Shown here: in pieces, positions 55,104-63,402 of the stretch
Position numbering within the stretch: position 1 is the stretch's first letter
Layout: every line of letters begins with the position of its first letter
Source: Rhizobacter sp. SG703
GTDB lineage: Bacteria; Pseudomonadota; Gammaproteobacteria; Burkholderiales; Burkholderiaceae_C
DNA length: 64,000 nucleotides
Direction: 5' to 3'
Assembly: GCF_012275445.1 (NCBI RefSeq)
Contig: NZ_JAAZQK010000005.1
Location: 372,001-436,000, forward strand
Position numbers and translations under genes: made by a program
Notes under the pieces: generated by a model
Told to the model about the DNA's origin: nothing
What the model saw: the letters and a program-made list of their open reading frames with translations, nothing else
The model's database searches: none

Positions 55104-56333
55104 ATGCCCGACACCCTGATCAAGGTCGACCTGAAGCAATCGCCGTACGAGAACGAGCAAGTCCACAACCGCTGGCATCCCGACATCCCGATGGCCTGCT
55201 GGGTCAAGCCTGGCGAGGATTTCGTGCTGGAGACCTACGACTGGACCGGCGGCTTCATCCAGAACAACGACAGCGCCGACGACGTGCGCGACATCGACCT
55301 GTCGATCGTGCACTTCCTGTCGGGCCCGGTCGGCGTGCATGGCGCCGAGCCGGGCGACCTGCTGGTGGTCGACCTGCTCGACATCGGCGCCAAGGCCGAC
55401 AGCCTGTGGGGCTTCAACGGCTTCTTCTCGAAGAACAACGGCGGCGGTTTCCTGACCGACCACTTCCCGTTCGCGCAGAAGTCGATCTGGGACATCCAGG
55501 GCATGTTCACCCGATCGCGCCACGTGCCGGGCGTCAACTACGCCGGGCTGATCCATCCGGGGCTGATCGGCTGCCTGCCCGACCCGACGCTGCTGGCGAA
55601 GTGGAACGAGCGCGAGGTCGGGCTGATCGCGACCGAGCCCGACCGCGTGCCGCCGCTCGCGAACCCGCCGTTTGCCGCGACCGCGCACATGGGCAAGCTG
55701 GGCGGCGATGCGAAGGCCAAGGCGGCCGCCGAAGGCGCGCGCACCGTGCCGCCGCGCGAGCATGGCGGCAACTGCGACATCAAGGACCTGTCGCGCGGCT
55801 CGAAGATCTACTTCCCGGTCTACGTGAAGGGTGCCGGCCTGTCGGTCGGCGACCTCCATTTCAGCCAGGGCGACGGCGAGATCACTTTCTGCGGCGCGAT
55901 CGAGATGGCCGGCTGGGTGCACATGAAGGTCGAGGTGATCAAGGGCGGGATGGCGATGTACGGCATCCGGAACCCGATTTTCCGGCCCAGCCCGATCACG
56001 CCGAACTACAACGACTACCTGATCTTCGAAGGCATCTCGGTCGACGAGCAGGGCAAGCAGCACTACCTCGACGTCAACGTCGCCTACCGCCAGGCCTGCC
56101 TGAACGCGATCGAGTACCTGACGAAGTTCGGCTACAGCAAGGCGCAGGCGTACTCGATCCTGGGCACCGCACCGGTCCAGGGGCACATCAGCGGCGTGGT
56201 CGACATCCCGAACTCCTGCGCGACGCTGTGGCTGCCGACGCAGATCTTCGATTTCGACATCCGGCCGAACGCCGGCGGGCCGGTGAAGTACATCCAGGGC
56301 GGACCGGACATGCCGATGTCGCCCGACCTCTGA
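55104..56333 (+). CDS. fmdA: Formamidase (acetamidase/formamidase family)
   Basis: A 409-residue cytosolic amidase hydrolysing formamide to formate and ammonia. Length and sequence match FmdA of Methylophilus: MPDTLIKVDLKQSPYENEQVHNRWHPDIP start region, GVHGAEPGDLLVVDLLDIG, the Cys-containing EHGGNCDIKDLSRGS (candidate active-site region) and a C-terminal VDIPNSCATLWLP. It follows the five transporter genes and precedes fmdB, which fits import then hydrolysis of short amides to supply nitrogen. CAGGAGC lies before the ATG. Confidence 0.95.
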   Translation: MPDTLIKVDLKQSPYENEQVHNRWHPDIPMACWVKPGEDFVLETYDWTGGFIQNNDSADDVRDIDLSIVHFLSGPVGVHGAEPGDLLVVDLLDIGAKADSLWGFNGFFSKNNGGGFLTDHFPFAQKSIWDIQGMFTRSRHVPGVNYAGLIHPGLIGCLPDPTLLAKWNEREVGLIATEPDRVPPLANPPFAATAHMGKLGGDAKAKAAAEGARTVPPREHGGNCDIKDLSRGSKIYFPVYVKGAGLSVGDLHFSQGDGEITFCGAIEMAGWVHMKVEVIKGGMAMYGIRNPIFRPSPITPNYNDYLIFEGISVDEQGKQHYLDVNVAYRQACLNAIEYLTKFGYSKAQAYSILGTAPVQGHISGVVDIPNSCATLWLPTQIFDFDIRPNAGGPVKYIQGGPDMPMSPDL

Positions 56334-56349
56334 GCCGCAAGCGCCGACC

Positions 56350-56676
56350 ATGCCGACCTACGACTACCGGTGCCCGCAGTGCGGGCCGTTCGATGCGCTG
56401 CGGCCCATGGCCGAGCGCGACGTGCCCGCCGATTGCCCGCGTTGCAAGATGCCGTCGGCGCGTGCCTGGGTGGCCGCGCCCCGGCTGGCCGACATGCCGC
56501 CCGAGCGGCGGTTCGCGCTGGCGACCAACGAGCGGGCGCAGCACGAGCCGAAGGAATCGGCCCGCTATCGCCATCCGGCGGGGTGTGGGTGTTGCGCCGG
56601 GCCGAAGCGCAGCGGCGAGGCGGCGAAGGCGCCGCGGTCATTCGCGGGGAAGCGCCCGTGGATGATCAGTCATTGA
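56350..56676 (+). CDS. fmdB: FmdB family zinc-ribbon protein
   Basis: A 108-residue protein with the FmdB N-terminal zinc ribbon: MPTYDYRCPQCGPFDALRPM, then DCPRC, giving two Cys pairs (about Cys8/Cys11 and Cys34/Cys37). FmdB follows formamidase in Methylophilus and was proposed as a regulator of the amidase genes; the activity is not established. A second Cys-rich CGCCAGP lies near the C-terminus. 16 bases after fmdA and last gene of the operon. Confidence 0.92.
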   Translation: MPTYDYRCPQCGPFDALRPMAERDVPADCPRCKMPSARAWVAAPRLADMPPERRFALATNERAQHEPKESARYRHPAGCGCCAGPKRSGEAAKAPRSFAGKRPWMISH

Positions 56677-56689
56677 GGACGCCACCTGG

Positions 56690-56896
56690 CTACATCTGCT
56701 TGGCCAGCTCCGGGCTGCGGCAGATCTCGTTGTTGTCGACGGTGACCCACTCGCCGCCCTTTTGCAGGCAGACCGTGCGCGCGGTCTGGTGGCGTTCGCG
56801 GATGCGGTCGGGGGCGGTGGCGATCCGGAACACCGCGCCGGCGACGGCGACGATGCTGATCAGCGCGAAAGCGGTGCGTGCGAAACGGGTGCCCAT
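56690..56896 (-). CDS. Small membrane-anchored hypothetical protein
   Basis: A 68-residue protein with an N-terminal hydrophobic segment (about 8-25) that could be an anchor or signal, then a short soluble part with Cys43 and Cys59 in TVCLQKGGEWV and NEICRSPELAK. The two Cys could form a disulphide in the periplasm. I do not recognise the family. It is convergent with fmdB (13 bases apart) and divergent from the next gene. Confidence 0.6.
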   Translation of the reverse strand: MGTRFARTAFALISIVAVAGAVFRIATAPDRIRERHQTARTVCLQKGGEWVTVDNNEICRSPELAKQM

Positions 56897-56987
56897 GGCG
56901 CTCTCCGGTGGAGTGGCAATTGTGGGGCATCGACTGCGGTTTTGCTGGCCCGCTAGCATCCCCACTTTTGCGCATGCGAGACACCCG

Positions 56988-57374
56988 ATGAAGCCTTCCC
57001 AGGCAGCCGCCATGTCAGATCGGCCGCGCGATGTCGCCGAACACTGGGCCGAGGACGCCGGCGACGACGACGCCGCCCAGCTCGACATCCCGCCGCACGC
57101 GACGCGCGAGCGCCGCTTCGAGATCTTCTGCAGCTTCGAGGTCGCCAACCCGCTGGGCGGCGACGATGCGGCCCATGCGCTGCGGGTGCTGGTCGACGGC
57201 GCCCAGGCCTGGACGCGCCGCGTCGCGACGCACGCCGGCAGCGATTCGCTGGACGTGCGGCTGCGCAGGGTCGTGCCGGTCGGCGAGCCGCTGCGGGTGA
57301 CGGCCCGCACCGAGGTGCACGGCGTGCGGCGGGTCCGCCTGAAGATCACCGCCGACGAGGAACTCGACGGCTGA
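56988..57374 (+). CDS. Hypothetical protein
   Basis: A 128-residue soluble protein with an acidic N-terminal third (AEDAGDDDAAQLD) and a basic, beta-rich C-terminal part (RRFEIFCSFEV, LRVLVDGAQAWTRRV, VRRVRLKITADEELDG). No membrane segment or known motif. GC-rich codon use agrees with a real gene. ATG 57012 is a possible shorter start. Family not recognised. Confidence 0.6.
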   Translation: MKPSQAAAMSDRPRDVAEHWAEDAGDDDAAQLDIPPHATRERRFEIFCSFEVANPLGGDDAAHALRVLVDGAQAWTRRVATHAGSDSLDVRLRRVVPVGEPLRVTARTEVHGVRRVRLKITADEELDG

Positions 57375-57392
57375 CCGCGGCGGGTCGGCGGT

Positions 57393-57548
57393 TCAGTGCA
57401 GCCGGAACGACGACATGCCGAACAGCCCGACCAGGCCGATCACGATCAGGTAGATCGCGACGATGAAGTTCAGCAGCTTCGGCATGACCAGCACCAGGAT
57501 GCCGGCGATCAGCGAAATCAGGGGGGTGAGGCTCAGGTGGATGTTCAA
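57393..57548 (-). CDS. DUF3096-type small membrane protein
   Basis: A 51-residue, strongly hydrophobic protein beginning with TTG (57546-57548): NIHLSLTPLISLIAGILVLV, then MPKLLNFIVAIYLIVIGLVG, ending MSSFRLH. It has two short helices separated by the Pro-Lys turn, matching DUF3096 proteins in length and pattern. No good Shine-Dalgarno is visible and no ATG is available. Function unknown. It is convergent with the gene at 56988. Confidence 0.7.
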   Translation of the reverse strand: MNIHLSLTPLISLIAGILVLVMPKLLNFIVAIYLIVIGLVGLFGMSSFRLH

Positions 57549-57664
57549 GGTGGGGGTTCCGGTGGGGGTGGACGGGGTGGCTGACGGCGGACCGCGGGCA
57601 GGTCCCTAGAATGTCGGCCCGCGCATCGAAGACGATGGCGCACCGATTCTCCCTGGAGCCTGCT

Positions 57665-57970
57665 GTGGACCTGAAACTGCCGATTGTCATCTTCGACGAG
57701 CTCACCGAGTCCGTCATCCGTTCCACCGGCATGCTCGACCTGGCCAGCGGCGAGATCCGCAACGTGCAGTACGAGGACTACGACGTGAAGGCCGAGGGCA
57801 TGCCGGTCGAGGACGAAACCTACGAGTTCACCTCCGGGCTGCTGACCAACGGCAAGCGGGACGTCGAGTTCCGCATCGAGGTGGACATCATGTCGGGCGC
57901 GTACTCGGTGACGCCGAGCGAATTGCTCGAGTTGAAAGGCCGCGCTGCCAAGCTGTTCTCCACGAAATGA
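57665..57970 (+). CDS. Hypothetical protein, conserved-looking small acidic protein
   Basis: A 101-residue soluble acidic protein. GTG 57665 is preferred because GGAG lies 6 bases upstream; ATG 57635 would add ten residues. The sequence alternates strands and short loops (LPIVIFDELTESVIR, IRNVQYEDYDVKAEG, RDVEFRIEVDIMSGAYSV) and ends with ELLELKGRAAKLFSTK. No motif gives a function. It is followed by a GC-rich repeat-like stretch. Confidence 0.65.
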   Translation: MDLKLPIVIFDELTESVIRSTGMLDLASGEIRNVQYEDYDVKAEGMPVEDETYEFTSGLLTNGKRDVEFRIEVDIMSGAYSVTPSELLELKGRAAKLFSTK

Positions 57971-57973
57971 CAG

Positions 57974-58060
57974 CCCCCCGTCCGGCGGGTACGCCGGCCA
58001 CTCCCCCGAGGGGAGCGCGGGCCGGCCTGGGAGCGGCCCGGCGCTCGGCCCGCTAGGCAC
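57974..58060. repeat. GC-rich hairpin-rich intergenic stretch, repeat-like
   Basis: Contains the stem CCGGCG-GGTA-CGCCGG and further G/C tracts (CCCCCGAGGGG, GGCCGGCCTGGGAGCGGCC). It resembles the palindromic intergenic elements elsewhere in the window but does not share their core sequence. No ORF is supported here. Confidence 0.35.
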
Positions 58061-58110
58061 GTCCGACATCACCGGCTACCCTTGGCGTCTTCCAGAACGC
58101 GGAGCAGCCC

Positions 58111-59334
58111 ATGCCGACGACGCCCGACGCCAGGATCCTGATCGCCCAGGGCGGAGGCCCGACCGCCGTGATCAACCAGTCGCTGGTCGGCGCGGTGCTC
58201 GCGGCGCAGCGCTTTCCGGAGGTGAGCGCGGTCTACGGCGCGCGCCACGGCGTGCGCGGCATCGTCGACGAGGACTTCGTCGACCTCGCGCGCGAGACGC
58301 CGCAGCAGCTCGAGGCCGTCGCCGCGACGCCCGCGTCGGCGCTCGGCAGCACCCGCGACAAGCCCGACCGCGCCTACTGCCGCGCGATCCTGAAGGTGCT
58401 GCAGGCGCACGGCATCAGCCATTTCCTGTACATCGGCGGCAACGATTCGTCGGACACCGTGCGCATCGTCAGCGACGAGGCCCGCGAGGCCGGCCACCCG
58501 CTGCGCTGCATCCACGTGCCGAAGACCATCGACAACGACCTGGTGGGCAACGACCACACGCCGGGATATGCATCGGCGGCGCGCTTCGTCGCGCAGGCCT
58601 TTGCCGGCGCCAACCTCGACAACGCCGCGCTGCCGGGCGTCTACCTCGGTGTCGTGATGGGCCGGCACGCCGGTTTCCTGACGGCGGCGGCGGCGCTCGG
58701 TGCGCGCTACCCGGACGACGGCCCGCACTTGGTCTACCTGCCCGAGCGCGTGTTCGACCGCGAGCGCTTCCTGGCCGACGTGCGCGCGACGCACCAGCGC
58801 GTCGGGCGCTGCGTGATCGCGGTCTCCGAAGGCATCCACGACGCGTCGGGCGAGCCGATCGCGGCGCAACTCGCGAGCGGCGGGCCGGAGCGCGATGCGC
58901 ACGGCAACGTGCAGCTGTCGGGCACCGGCGCGCTGGCCGACCTGCTGTGCGACCTGATCAAGGACCAGCTGAAGATCAAGCGCGTGCGCGGCGACACCTT
59001 CGGCTACCTGCAGCGTTCGTTCCTCGGCTGCGTGTCGGATGTCGACCAGCGCGAGGCGCGCGAGGTCGGCGAGACCGCATTGCAGTTCGCGTTGCGCGGC
59101 GACCGCGACGGTTCGGTCGCGATCCAGCGCTGTGGCGACTATGCGGTGCGCTACGAGCTGCTGCCGCTGGACGCGGTGGCCGGCAAGACGCGGGTGATGG
59201 ACGACGTGTTCATCGCCGAGGAAGGCCATGCCGTCACCGACGCGTTCCGCAGCTACCTGCGGCCGCTGCTCGGCAGCGACATGCCGCAGGCGCACCGGCT
59301 GCGCGGCCACCCGGTGCCGAAGAAGCTGGGCTGA
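58111..59334 (+). CDS. Pyrophosphate-dependent 6-phosphofructokinase
   Basis: A 407-residue phosphofructokinase that should interconvert fructose 6-phosphate and fructose 1,6-bisphosphate with pyrophosphate as phosphoryl donor. The donor-site motif is GGNDSSDT (109-116) in place of the GGDGS of ATP enzymes, and PKTIDND (137-143) carries the Lys typical of PPi enzymes along with the catalytic Asp. GVVMGRHAGF binds the sugar phosphate. The closest pattern I recall is the Methylococcus/Mastigamoeba type. It stands alone; being reversible it could serve gluconeogenesis too. Confidence 0.92.
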   Translation: MPTTPDARILIAQGGGPTAVINQSLVGAVLAAQRFPEVSAVYGARHGVRGIVDEDFVDLARETPQQLEAVAATPASALGSTRDKPDRAYCRAILKVLQAHGISHFLYIGGNDSSDTVRIVSDEAREAGHPLRCIHVPKTIDNDLVGNDHTPGYASAARFVAQAFAGANLDNAALPGVYLGVVMGRHAGFLTAAAALGARYPDDGPHLVYLPERVFDRERFLADVRATHQRVGRCVIAVSEGIHDASGEPIAAQLASGGPERDAHGNVQLSGTGALADLLCDLIKDQLKIKRVRGDTFGYLQRSFLGCVSDVDQREAREVGETALQFALRGDRDGSVAIQRCGDYAVRYELLPLDAVAGKTRVMDDVFIAEEGHAVTDAFRSYLRPLLGSDMPQAHRLRGHPVPKKLG

Positions 59335-59452
59335 AGCAGGCACGGGCTGCGGGTCGGGCATTTCCTACCGCGACGCCCGGCTCCCGCTGATGGGCCGCGG
59401 GGTCGCAAAAGGGTCTGATGGGCTCACTCCATCCACCGGAAAGGGATTCACC

Positions 59453-59869
59453 ATGACCCACAAGATGCTATTGCTCTCTGCGCTGCTGGCCGGCGCCTTC
59501 GGCTCGCAGACCGTGCTGGCCCAGACCACCACCGACGACCCGTCCGCGCCGAAGACGCGCGAGCAGGTCAAGGCCGAAACCCGGGAGGCCGCGGCGACCG
59601 GCAAGAAGGTGCCGGTCGGCGAGCAGCACAACAACAAGCGCAAGCCGATCACGTCGGAAACGACGCGCGAGCAGGTCAAGGCGGACACCAAGGCTGCAAA
59701 GGCCATGGGCGAGATGAAGACGTCGGAAGGCGACCTGAACAAGATGCCGCCGCCGGCTGCCGGATCGCCGCCGCCGGCCGACCGGGCCGATGTGAAGGCC
59801 GAAACGAAGCGCGCGATGAAGAACGGCGAGATCGAGCGCAGCGAAGAGTCCGGCAAATCGAAGCCGTAG
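59453..59869 (+). CDS. DUF4148-like secreted protein
   Basis: A 138-residue exported protein with a signal peptide (residues 1-23, ending VLAQT) and three spaced repeats built on the same core: TREQVKAETREA, TREQVKADTKAA and RADVKAETKRA. The repeat is similar to that of the DUF4148 protein at 11450, so the two are distant paralogs. Lys/Glu-rich and probably disordered; function unknown. AAAGGGA lies ahead of ATG 59453. Followed by a GC-rich repeat. Confidence 0.7.
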   Translation: MTHKMLLLSALLAGAFGSQTVLAQTTTDDPSAPKTREQVKAETREAAATGKKVPVGEQHNNKRKPITSETTREQVKADTKAAKAMGEMKTSEGDLNKMPPPAAGSPPPADRADVKAETKRAMKNGEIERSEESGKSKP

Positions 59870-59871
59870 AC

Positions 59872-59949
59872 CCCCAGTCGCTTCGCTCCTGCCCCCAAGG
59901 GGCGCCGCCCTGCGGCCCGGCAAAGCCGGCTCCGCGGGGCGTTGCTTGA
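59872..59949 (-). repeat. GC-rich repeat element, second copy
   Basis: GTCGCTTCGCTCCTGCCCCC near its left end is the exact reverse complement of a 20-base block in the urtC-embedded element, and GTTGCTTGATC closes the right end. It fills the whole gap between the DUF4148-like gene and the convergent META gene, whose stop begins at 59950. Internal CCGCGGG-type stems may terminate transcription. Confidence 0.6.
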
Positions 59950-60420
59950 TCAGGGAGCGGATGCGCCTGCAACGGCGGGCTTTGCGGGCGCACTCCAGGT
60001 CGCACGCACCACCTCGCCCTGCAGCAGGCTGAGCGTGCGGTTCTCGACGCGGTAGCCGTCGACCTCGCCGAGCATCTTCAGCACCGCCTGCTCTTGCAGC
60101 ATCGCCGATTCGGCACAGGCCATGCGCGTGGTGCCGAGCGGCGACAGCGTCAGCAGCGTGCCGCGCTGAACGAAGCGGCCCATCAGCCGGTTGCAGCCGG
60201 TGTGGCCGCTCAGGCGCTGCGATGCGGCGTCGAGCTTCAATTGCACCGGCGTGCCGCCCGCGACCTGCGCCTGCGCCACGCCGCCCAGGGTCTGCAGCGT
60301 CCAACGCGTGCCGGCGAGCGTCGCGTTCAGGTCGGGCAGCTTGTCGGCCGCAGCGGCGACGGTGACGACGCTGCACAGCACGGTGCCGCACAGCGCGCGG
60401 CGAAACAGGAAGGGGGTCAT
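59950..60420 (-). CDS. META domain-containing exported protein
   Basis: A 156-residue periplasmic protein with a signal peptide (about residues 1-24, ending AAAAD) and one META (HslJ-like) domain: LAGTRWTLQTLGG, LSGHTGCNRLMGRF, and TTRMACAESAMLQEQAVLKML. The Cys pair in GCN and MAC is conserved in the family. HslJ-type proteins are linked to heat stress and novobiocin resistance in E. coli, but the mechanism is unknown. ATG 60420 is preferred over an upstream ATG so the signal peptide is at the N-terminus. Confidence 0.87.
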   Translation of the reverse strand: MTPFLFRRALCGTVLCSVVTVAAAADKLPDLNATLAGTRWTLQTLGGVAQAQVAGGTPVQLKLDAASQRLSGHTGCNRLMGRFVQRGTLLTLSPLGTTRMACAESAMLQEQAVLKMLGEVDGYRVENRTLSLLQGEVVRATWSAPAKPAVAGASAP

Positions 60421-60564
60421 CGGGCGAGCATACGGAGCGGGGACTGCGCTGTCCATCGCCGCAAGCCCCGTGGATCGCCCGAACAGCAGCGCTGCGGTCT
60501 CGCTGTTCCGTCATTCGCGTGCCCGGGCCAGCGACTACCATCGCGCGACCACGAGGAGGCTCCG

Positions 60565-62193
60565 ATGCAAGACTGGCTGCTCCGGCTGAACCGGTATTTC
60601 CCGATCCGCTACAGCGCCTGGCTGGTGTGCGCGGTCGGCCTGCTGCTCAGCGCGTTCACGCTGGTGGCCTTCCATGTCGGGCTGGCCTTCGTGCTGCTGT
60701 TCGCGTTGCTGCTCGCAGTGGGGGCGCGCGACGTGATGCAGACCCGCCATTCGGTACTGCGCAACTACCCGGTGATCGGGCACCTGCGCTTCCTGCTGGA
60801 GTTCATCCGCCCCGAGATGCGCCAGTACTTCATCGAGGGCGACAACGAGGCCGCGCCGTTCTCGCGCCAGCAGCGCTCGCTGGTCTACCAGCGCGCGAAG
60901 AACGACCCCGACAAGCGCCCCTTCGGCACGCAGATGGACGTCGGCGCGCTCGGCTACGAATGGATCAACCATTCGCTGGTGCCGACCGAGCTGCCGACGC
61001 ACGACTTCCGCGTGATGATCGGCGCCGGCCGCGCGCAGCCCTATTTGGCCAGCGTCTTCAACATCTCGGCGATGAGCTTCGGTGCGCTGTCGGCCAATGC
61101 CATCCTCGCGCTGAACGCCGGCGCGAAGCGCGGCGGCTTCGCGCACGACACCGGCGAAGGCAGCATCAGCCGGCACCACCGCGAGAACGGCGGCGACCTG
61201 ATCTGGGAGATCGGCTCCGGCTACTTCGGCTGCCGCAACGACGACGGCAGCTTCAACGAACAGCGCTTCGCCGACAACGCGACCCAGCCGCAGGTGCGGA
61301 TGATCGAGCTGAAGCTGAGCCAGGGCGCGAAGCCCGGCCATGGCGGCGTGCTGCCGGGACCGAAGGTCACGCCCGAGATCGCCGAGGCGCGCGGTGTCGC
61401 GGCCTGGGTCGACTGCATCTCGCCGGCCCGCCACAGCGCGTTCGACACGCCGGTCGAGATGATGCATTTCATCGAGCGGCTGCGCACGCTGTCGGGCGGC
61501 AAGCCGACCGGCTTCAAGCTGTGCATCGGCCACCCGTGGGAGTGGTTCGCGATCGCGAAGGCGATGCTCGCCACCGGCATCTCGCCCGACTTCATCGTCG
61601 TCGACGGGGCCGAGGGCGGCACCGGCGCCGCGCCGCTGGAGTTCACCGACCACGTCGGCGCGCCGCTGCAGGAAGGCCTGCTGCTGGTGCACAACACGCT
61701 GGTCGGGCTGAACCTGCGCGACCAGGTGAAGCTCGGCTGCGCCGGCAAGGTGGTCAGCGCGTTCGACATCGCGCGGATGATGGCGCTCGGTGCCGACTGG
61801 TGCAACGCGGCGCGCGGCTTCATGTTCGCGCTCGGTTGCATCCAGGCGCAGGCCTGCCACACCGGCAACTGCCCGACCGGCGTCAGCACGCAGGACCCGC
61901 AGCGCCAGCGCGCGCTGGTGGTGCCTGGCAAGTCCGAGCGCGTCTTCCACTACCACCAGAACACGCTGCGCGCGCTGAAGGAGCTGGTGCAGGCCGCGGG
62001 GCTGGCGCACCCGGGCGGCATCACCGCGTCGCACATCGTGCGGCGCTCCGCCGACCACGAGGTGAAGCTGCTCGCGAACCTGCTGCCCTTCCTGAAGCCG
62101 GGTTCGCTGCTCGACGGCAGCGAGCCGGCGCACAACGTCTTCCGGCTGTACTGGCCGGCGGCGCAGGCCCACAGTTTTGCGATGACCCCTTAG
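60565..62193 (+). CDS. Membrane-anchored FMN-binding glutamate synthase family protein
   Basis: A 542-residue protein with two N-terminal helices (about 15-55) and a glutamate synthase-type FMN barrel (about 110-510). Motifs include VFNISAMSFGALS, SQGAKPGHGGVLPG, DGAEGGTGAAP and the Fe-S Cys set CIQAQACHTGNCPTG. It lacks the glutaminase and GXGXG domains of GltB, so it is not a normal glutamate synthase; archaeal-type or other NADH/ferredoxin-linked oxidoreductase function is possible. GAGGAGG precedes the ATG. Followed by a response regulator after 88 bases. Confidence 0.9.
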   Translation: MQDWLLRLNRYFPIRYSAWLVCAVGLLLSAFTLVAFHVGLAFVLLFALLLAVGARDVMQTRHSVLRNYPVIGHLRFLLEFIRPEMRQYFIEGDNEAAPFSRQQRSLVYQRAKNDPDKRPFGTQMDVGALGYEWINHSLVPTELPTHDFRVMIGAGRAQPYLASVFNISAMSFGALSANAILALNAGAKRGGFAHDTGEGSISRHHRENGGDLIWEIGSGYFGCRNDDGSFNEQRFADNATQPQVRMIELKLSQGAKPGHGGVLPGPKVTPEIAEARGVAAWVDCISPARHSAFDTPVEMMHFIERLRTLSGGKPTGFKLCIGHPWEWFAIAKAMLATGISPDFIVVDGAEGGTGAAPLEFTDHVGAPLQEGLLLVHNTLVGLNLRDQVKLGCAGKVVSAFDIARMMALGADWCNAARGFMFALGCIQAQACHTGNCPTGVSTQDPQRQRALVVPGKSERVFHYHQNTLRALKELVQAAGLAHPGGITASHIVRRSADHEVKLLANLLPFLKPGSLLDGSEPAHNVFRLYWPAAQAHSFAMTP

Positions 62194-62281
62194 TCAGGGG
62201 GGGTGGTGCCCCGGGGTCGTGGGGATGCACCGGCGGGTGGCGCGCCGAAGAATGAGCGATCTTCGTGCCCGACCGTTTTCC

Positions 62282-62932
62282 ATGCCGTCCCTCGTCTTAC
62301 TGCAGCGCGACCACGAGGCCAGCCCTCGCCTGGCGGCGCTGATCGCTGCCACCCCGGGCTTCCAGGTGGTCGGCACGGTTCACACGGTCGACGAGGCGCG
62401 CCCGCTGATCGCGCGCACCGACCCCGACATCCTGGTGACCGACCTGCGGGTGCAGGACGGCCCGGTCGACGGCCTGCTCGGCGACCTGCGCCAGGGCGGC
62501 CGCGCGACGCGGCCGCAGGTGCTGGTGACGCTGATGTCGCACGACGACACGGTGCTGCTGCAGGCCTTGCGGGCCGGTGCCGACGGCTACTGGGTGCACG
62601 CCAATTCGCACGAAGCGCTGATCAGCGGGCTGCAGGAGGTGGTGCGCGGCGAATCGCCGATGACGCCGACGATCGCCCGCCAGGTGCTGTCGCACTTCGA
62701 GGCCCCGCCGCGGACCCTGCTGGCCGACACGATGACCGAGGCGCTGAACCCGCTGGTGCTGACCGGCATGGAGCGGCAGATCCTGCAGTGGCTGGCGCAG
62801 GGCTACCTGATCGACGAGATTGCGCAGCAGTGGCATGCCAGCGTGCACACGGTGGCGTGCGGGATCCGGCGGGTTTATCAGAAGCTGCAGTTCGATCTGC
62901 GGGCCAATGGGTTGGCGCTGGAATCGGCTTGA
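62282..62932 (+). CDS. LuxR-type response regulator with atypical receiver
   Basis: A 216-residue regulator. The receiver (about 1-125) keeps Asp10 of the acidic pocket and a candidate phospho-acceptor in ILVTDLRVQDG, but the conserved Lys at the end of strand 5 is missing (GADGYWVHANS). The C-terminal LuxR/NarL helix-turn-helix (about 155-210) reads LTGMERQILQWLAQGYLIDEIAQQW. No kinase gene is nearby. Start ATG 62282 puts the first receiver strand at the N-terminus; ATG 62252 is an alternative. It may work without phosphorylation. Confidence 0.82.
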   Translation: MPSLVLLQRDHEASPRLAALIAATPGFQVVGTVHTVDEARPLIARTDPDILVTDLRVQDGPVDGLLGDLRQGGRATRPQVLVTLMSHDDTVLLQALRAGADGYWVHANSHEALISGLQEVVRGESPMTPTIARQVLSHFEAPPRTLLADTMTEALNPLVLTGMERQILQWLAQGYLIDEIAQQWHASVHTVACGIRRVYQKLQFDLRANGLALESA

Positions 62933-62946
62933 GGGGGGGCTTCTCG

Positions 62947-63390
62947 CTGTGTGAGGCTGCTGCCGGGTCTCGCCCCGGCGGGCGAGTCACTTTCATTTGT
63001 CTTGCCAAATGAAAGTAACCAAAGCAAAGGCGCTTGAACCCGAACACCATACGGCTCGTTCTGGCTCGCTGCGGACAACACTGCCACGCCGCTGCACTTC
63101 CGCCTTGGTTGGGATTGTTGCCCTTCCTTTTTCGTCACACGCCCCGCTTCGGGTTGCCGTAGCCCGAATGCCGATCCAGCCTCCAGGCGATGCGCAGCGA
63201 GCTGCTTGGGAAGAACGGACAACAATCCCGACCAAGGTGGGGTTCCGGCGGCGCGGCAGTGTTGTCCGCAGCGAGCCAGAACGAGCCGTATGGTGTGTGT
63301 TGAGGCGCTTTGCTTTGGTTACTTTCATTTGAGCCAGCAAATGAAAGTGACTCGCCCGCCGGGGCGAGACCCGGCAGCAGCCTCACACAG
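62947..63390. repeat. Large imperfect inverted repeat, about 444 bp
   Basis: Two arms of about 180 bases (62947 to about 63125 and about 63210 to 63390) are near-perfect reverse complements around a spacer of about 80 bases. The outer ends read CTGTGTGAGGCTGCTG and its complement. Each arm has its own hairpin, ACTTTCATTTG with CAAATGAAAGT (62989-63016 and 63321-63349), then AACCAAAGCAAAG. The whole 470-base gap between genes is this element; ORFs in it are not believed. It looks like a dispersed repeat. Confidence 0.8.
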
Positions 63391-63402
63391 TGAACCGCCC
63401 CC

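Noticed and set aside
60094-60564. In-frame extension upstream of the FMN glutamate synthase-like gene
   Set aside because: The region is antisense to the META gene; GAGGAGG before ATG 60565 and the membrane-anchor start fix the true beginning.
62997-63340. Short ORFs on both strands inside the inverted repeat
   Set aside because: The two strands give nearly the same protein because the DNA is palindromic; no ribosome-binding site or known domain is present.
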